Assembly (NCBI GenBank): GCA_030432795.1
Contig: JAUILW010000167.1
Coordinates: 1 to 7,045, forward strand
Length of the DNA: 7,045 bases
From: Gammaproteobacteria bacterium
Lineage (GTDB): Bacteria > Pseudomonadota > Gammaproteobacteria > Pseudomonadales > Azotimanducaceae
Direction of reading: 5' to 3'
Numbering within the stretch: position 1 is the stretch's first letter; every line of letters begins with the position of its first letter. Below the pieces are notes generated by a model. That model worked only from the letters and a program-made list of their open reading frames with translations, ran no database searches and was not told the origin of the DNA. The translations under genes were made by a program, and so were the position numbers. This document shows positions 6,240 to 7,045 of this stretch, piece by piece.

Positions 6240-6356
6240 GCGGGTCTATCAGCGGTGACAAGTACGGTACTATGCGGGCGTCGTGCCGGAGCCTGTATGA
6301 GCAGGGTGTAAGGCGGTTGTGTCGAAATAAAAACGATGTAAATCAATAAGATATGT
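6240..6356. promoter_or_regulatory. Divergent control region between DUF3135 and carbonic anhydrase-like genes
   Basis: This gap of 117 bp must supply promoters in both directions. Its right part (6321-6356) is distinctly AT-rich in an otherwise GC-rich window. TTGTGT at 6316 with TAAATC about 16 bp later is a weak plus-strand promoter candidate. ACGAT-GTAA-ATCAA (6333-6346) matches the FNR/ANR consensus TTGAT-N4-ATCAA at 8 of 10 defined positions, which is suggestive only. No hairpin terminator or small gene is apparent. Confidence 0.35.
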
Positions 6357-6358
6357 AT

Positions 6359-6366
6359 GGAGGAAA
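6359..6366 (+). promoter_or_regulatory. Shine-Dalgarno sequence deciding the carbonic anhydrase-like start
   Basis: GGAGGAAA lies inside the longest open frame (ATG 6357) and sits 5 nt, counted from GGAGG, before an in-frame GTG at 6369. Nothing comparable precedes ATG 6357. The GTG start also gives an N-terminus (MLCQLGEQ) of normal length for the family. Confidence 0.6.
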
Positions 6367-6368
6367 GT

Positions 6369-6911
6369 GTGCTTTGTCAACTTGGTGAACAGCGCGTGCG
6401 GGCTGAGGGAGAGTACTTTGTGGCGGATAACGCCCGCGTTATCGGCAACGTCATCCTGCAGGAAGGGGCAAGCGTGTGGTTCGGCGCGGTCATCCGCGGC
6501 GACAACGAGCCCATCACCATCGGCAGCAACAGCAACATCCAGGACGGTGCGGTGCTGCACAGCGATCCGGGCTTTCCGCTGACGGTAGGCAACAACGTCA
6601 CCGTCGGGCATATGGCCATGCTGCATGGCTGCACCGTCGGCGAGGGCTCGCTCATAGGCATCGGCGCGGTGGTGCTCAACGGCGCAAAGATCGGCCGTAA
6701 TTGCCTGATCGGCGCCAAAGCGCTCATTGGCGAAGGCAAGGAGATCCCCGATAACTCCATGGTGCTTGGCGCCCCCGGCCGGGTCGTGCGCACGTTCACG
6801 GATGAACAGGCCGCGGCGCTCGGTATCAACGCGCGCCACTATGTGGAGAACGGCAAGCGCTTCGCTGCCGATTATTCGGAGCAGGACGTTGCGGATGCCT
6901 ACCGTGGTTGA
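6369..6911 (+). CDS. Gamma-carbonic anhydrase-like hexapeptide-repeat protein (YrdA/PaaY type)
   Basis: A 180-residue left-handed beta-helix protein of the gamma-carbonic anhydrase superfamily, normally a cytoplasmic trimer with metal sites between subunits. Hexapeptide repeats run from about residue 18 to 135 (for example ARVIGNVILQEGASVWFGAV). Metal-ligand histidines are at 64 (VLHSD), 81 (VGHMA) and 86 (LHGC). Arg43 and Asp45 in VIRGD and Gln58 in NIQDG match the conserved active-site set. A C-terminal helix follows (TDEQAAALGI onward). The acidic loop of archaeal Cam is absent, as in YrdA, so carbonic anhydrase activity is possible but not assured. I prefer GTG 6369 because of the Shine-Dalgarno site; ATG 6357 would add four residues. 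The end overlaps the purT start by 17 bp, so the two genes are probably co-transcribed. Confidence 0.92.
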   Translation: MLCQLGEQRVRAEGEYFVADNARVIGNVILQEGASVWFGAVIRGDNEPITIGSNSNIQDGAVLHSDPGFPLTVGNNVTVGHMAMLHGCTVGEGSLIGIGAVVLNGAKIGRNCLIGAKALIGEGKEIPDNSMVLGAPGRVVRTFTDEQAAALGINARHYVENGKRFAADYSEQDVADAYRG

Positions 6912-7045
6912 GGGGCCTGTGTTCGGCACGCCCGGTGCGCCGGGCGCGCGGCGCGCCATGTTGCTCGGTTCGGGAGAGCTCGGCAAAGAAGTGGTCATCG
7001 AGCTGCAGCGCCTGGGGGTGGAGGTGATCGCGGTGGATCGCTACG
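6895..7045 (+). CDS. purT: Formate-dependent phosphoribosylglycinamide formyltransferase PurT, N-terminal part (3' end outside window)
   Basis: PurT is an ATP-grasp enzyme that formylates GAR with formate and ATP, the folate-independent version of the third step of purine synthesis. Only 50 codons are present before the window ends. They are diagnostic: after a short leader (FGTPGAPGARR) comes MLLGSGELGKEVVIELQRLG, followed by VEVIAVDRY, the N-terminal dinucleotide-fold-like strand and helix of PurT and related PurK. ATG 6895 gives the family's usual short leader before MLLGSGELG, and GGAGCAGGA (6878-6886) about 8 nt upstream is a fair ribosome binding site. The start lies inside the end of the carbonic anhydrase-like gene. 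PurT in PurT-using organisms acts immediately before PurL, whose gene ends near the other edge of the window. Confidence 0.93.
   Translation, partial: MPTVVEGPVFGTPGAPGARRAMLLGSGELGKEVVIELQRLGVEVIAVDRY

Noticed and set aside
6270..6998. Long open frame of 242 codons on the minus strand opposite the carbonic anhydrase-like and purT genes
   Set aside because: It is antisense to two confidently identified genes, its translation shows no recognisable motif, and such shadow frames are expected in GC-rich coding DNA.

Overview
This window reads as a chromosomal segment of a GC-rich proteobacterium, most likely a gammaproteobacterium. That is an inference from three things: a long single-chain PurL with a fused C-terminal glutaminase domain, a DUF3135 protein, and a YrdA-type gamma-carbonic anhydrase next to PurT. 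Genes are tightly packed. The only gaps over 30 bp are two divergent promoter regions, about 84 bp and 117-129 bp. I see no tRNA, rRNA, CRISPR array, insertion sequence or phage gene.

Layout, left to right. Positions 1-1434 are the 3' part of purL, followed with an ATGA overlap by a GNAT acetyltransferase (1431-1913). Converging on these is a two-gene minus-strand operon. It encodes a secreted decaheme c-type cytochrome of the MtrA/DmsE/PioA type (3760-4527) and, again with an ATGA overlap, an MtrB/PioB-type outer-membrane beta-barrel (1937-3763). Divergent from the cytochrome is a stand-alone, membrane-anchored FMN protein resembling NqrC/RnfG (4612-5322), which carries the covalent-flavin motif SGAT. 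Convergent with that lie a zinc-ribbon Nudix hydrolase (5333-5881) and a DUF3135 protein (5907-6239), both on the minus strand. Finally, a gamma-carbonic anhydrase-like protein (6369-6911) and the start of purT (6895 onward) run on the plus strand.

The most interesting part is 1937-5322. A decaheme cytochrome plus its barrel is the known architecture of a porin-cytochrome conduit that moves electrons across the outer membrane (MtrAB, MtoAB, PioAB, DmsEF). Here no outer-surface cytochrome, terminal reductase, CymA-like quinol dehydrogenase or HiPIP is visible. The divergent neighbour is instead an orphan NqrC-like flavoprotein whose FMN domain should face the periplasm. I infer, without proof, that it could be the inner-membrane or periplasmic electron partner of this conduit. 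The surrounding genes are ordinary purine biosynthesis and housekeeping genes, so the electron-transfer genes look like an accessory block in a conserved neighbourhood.
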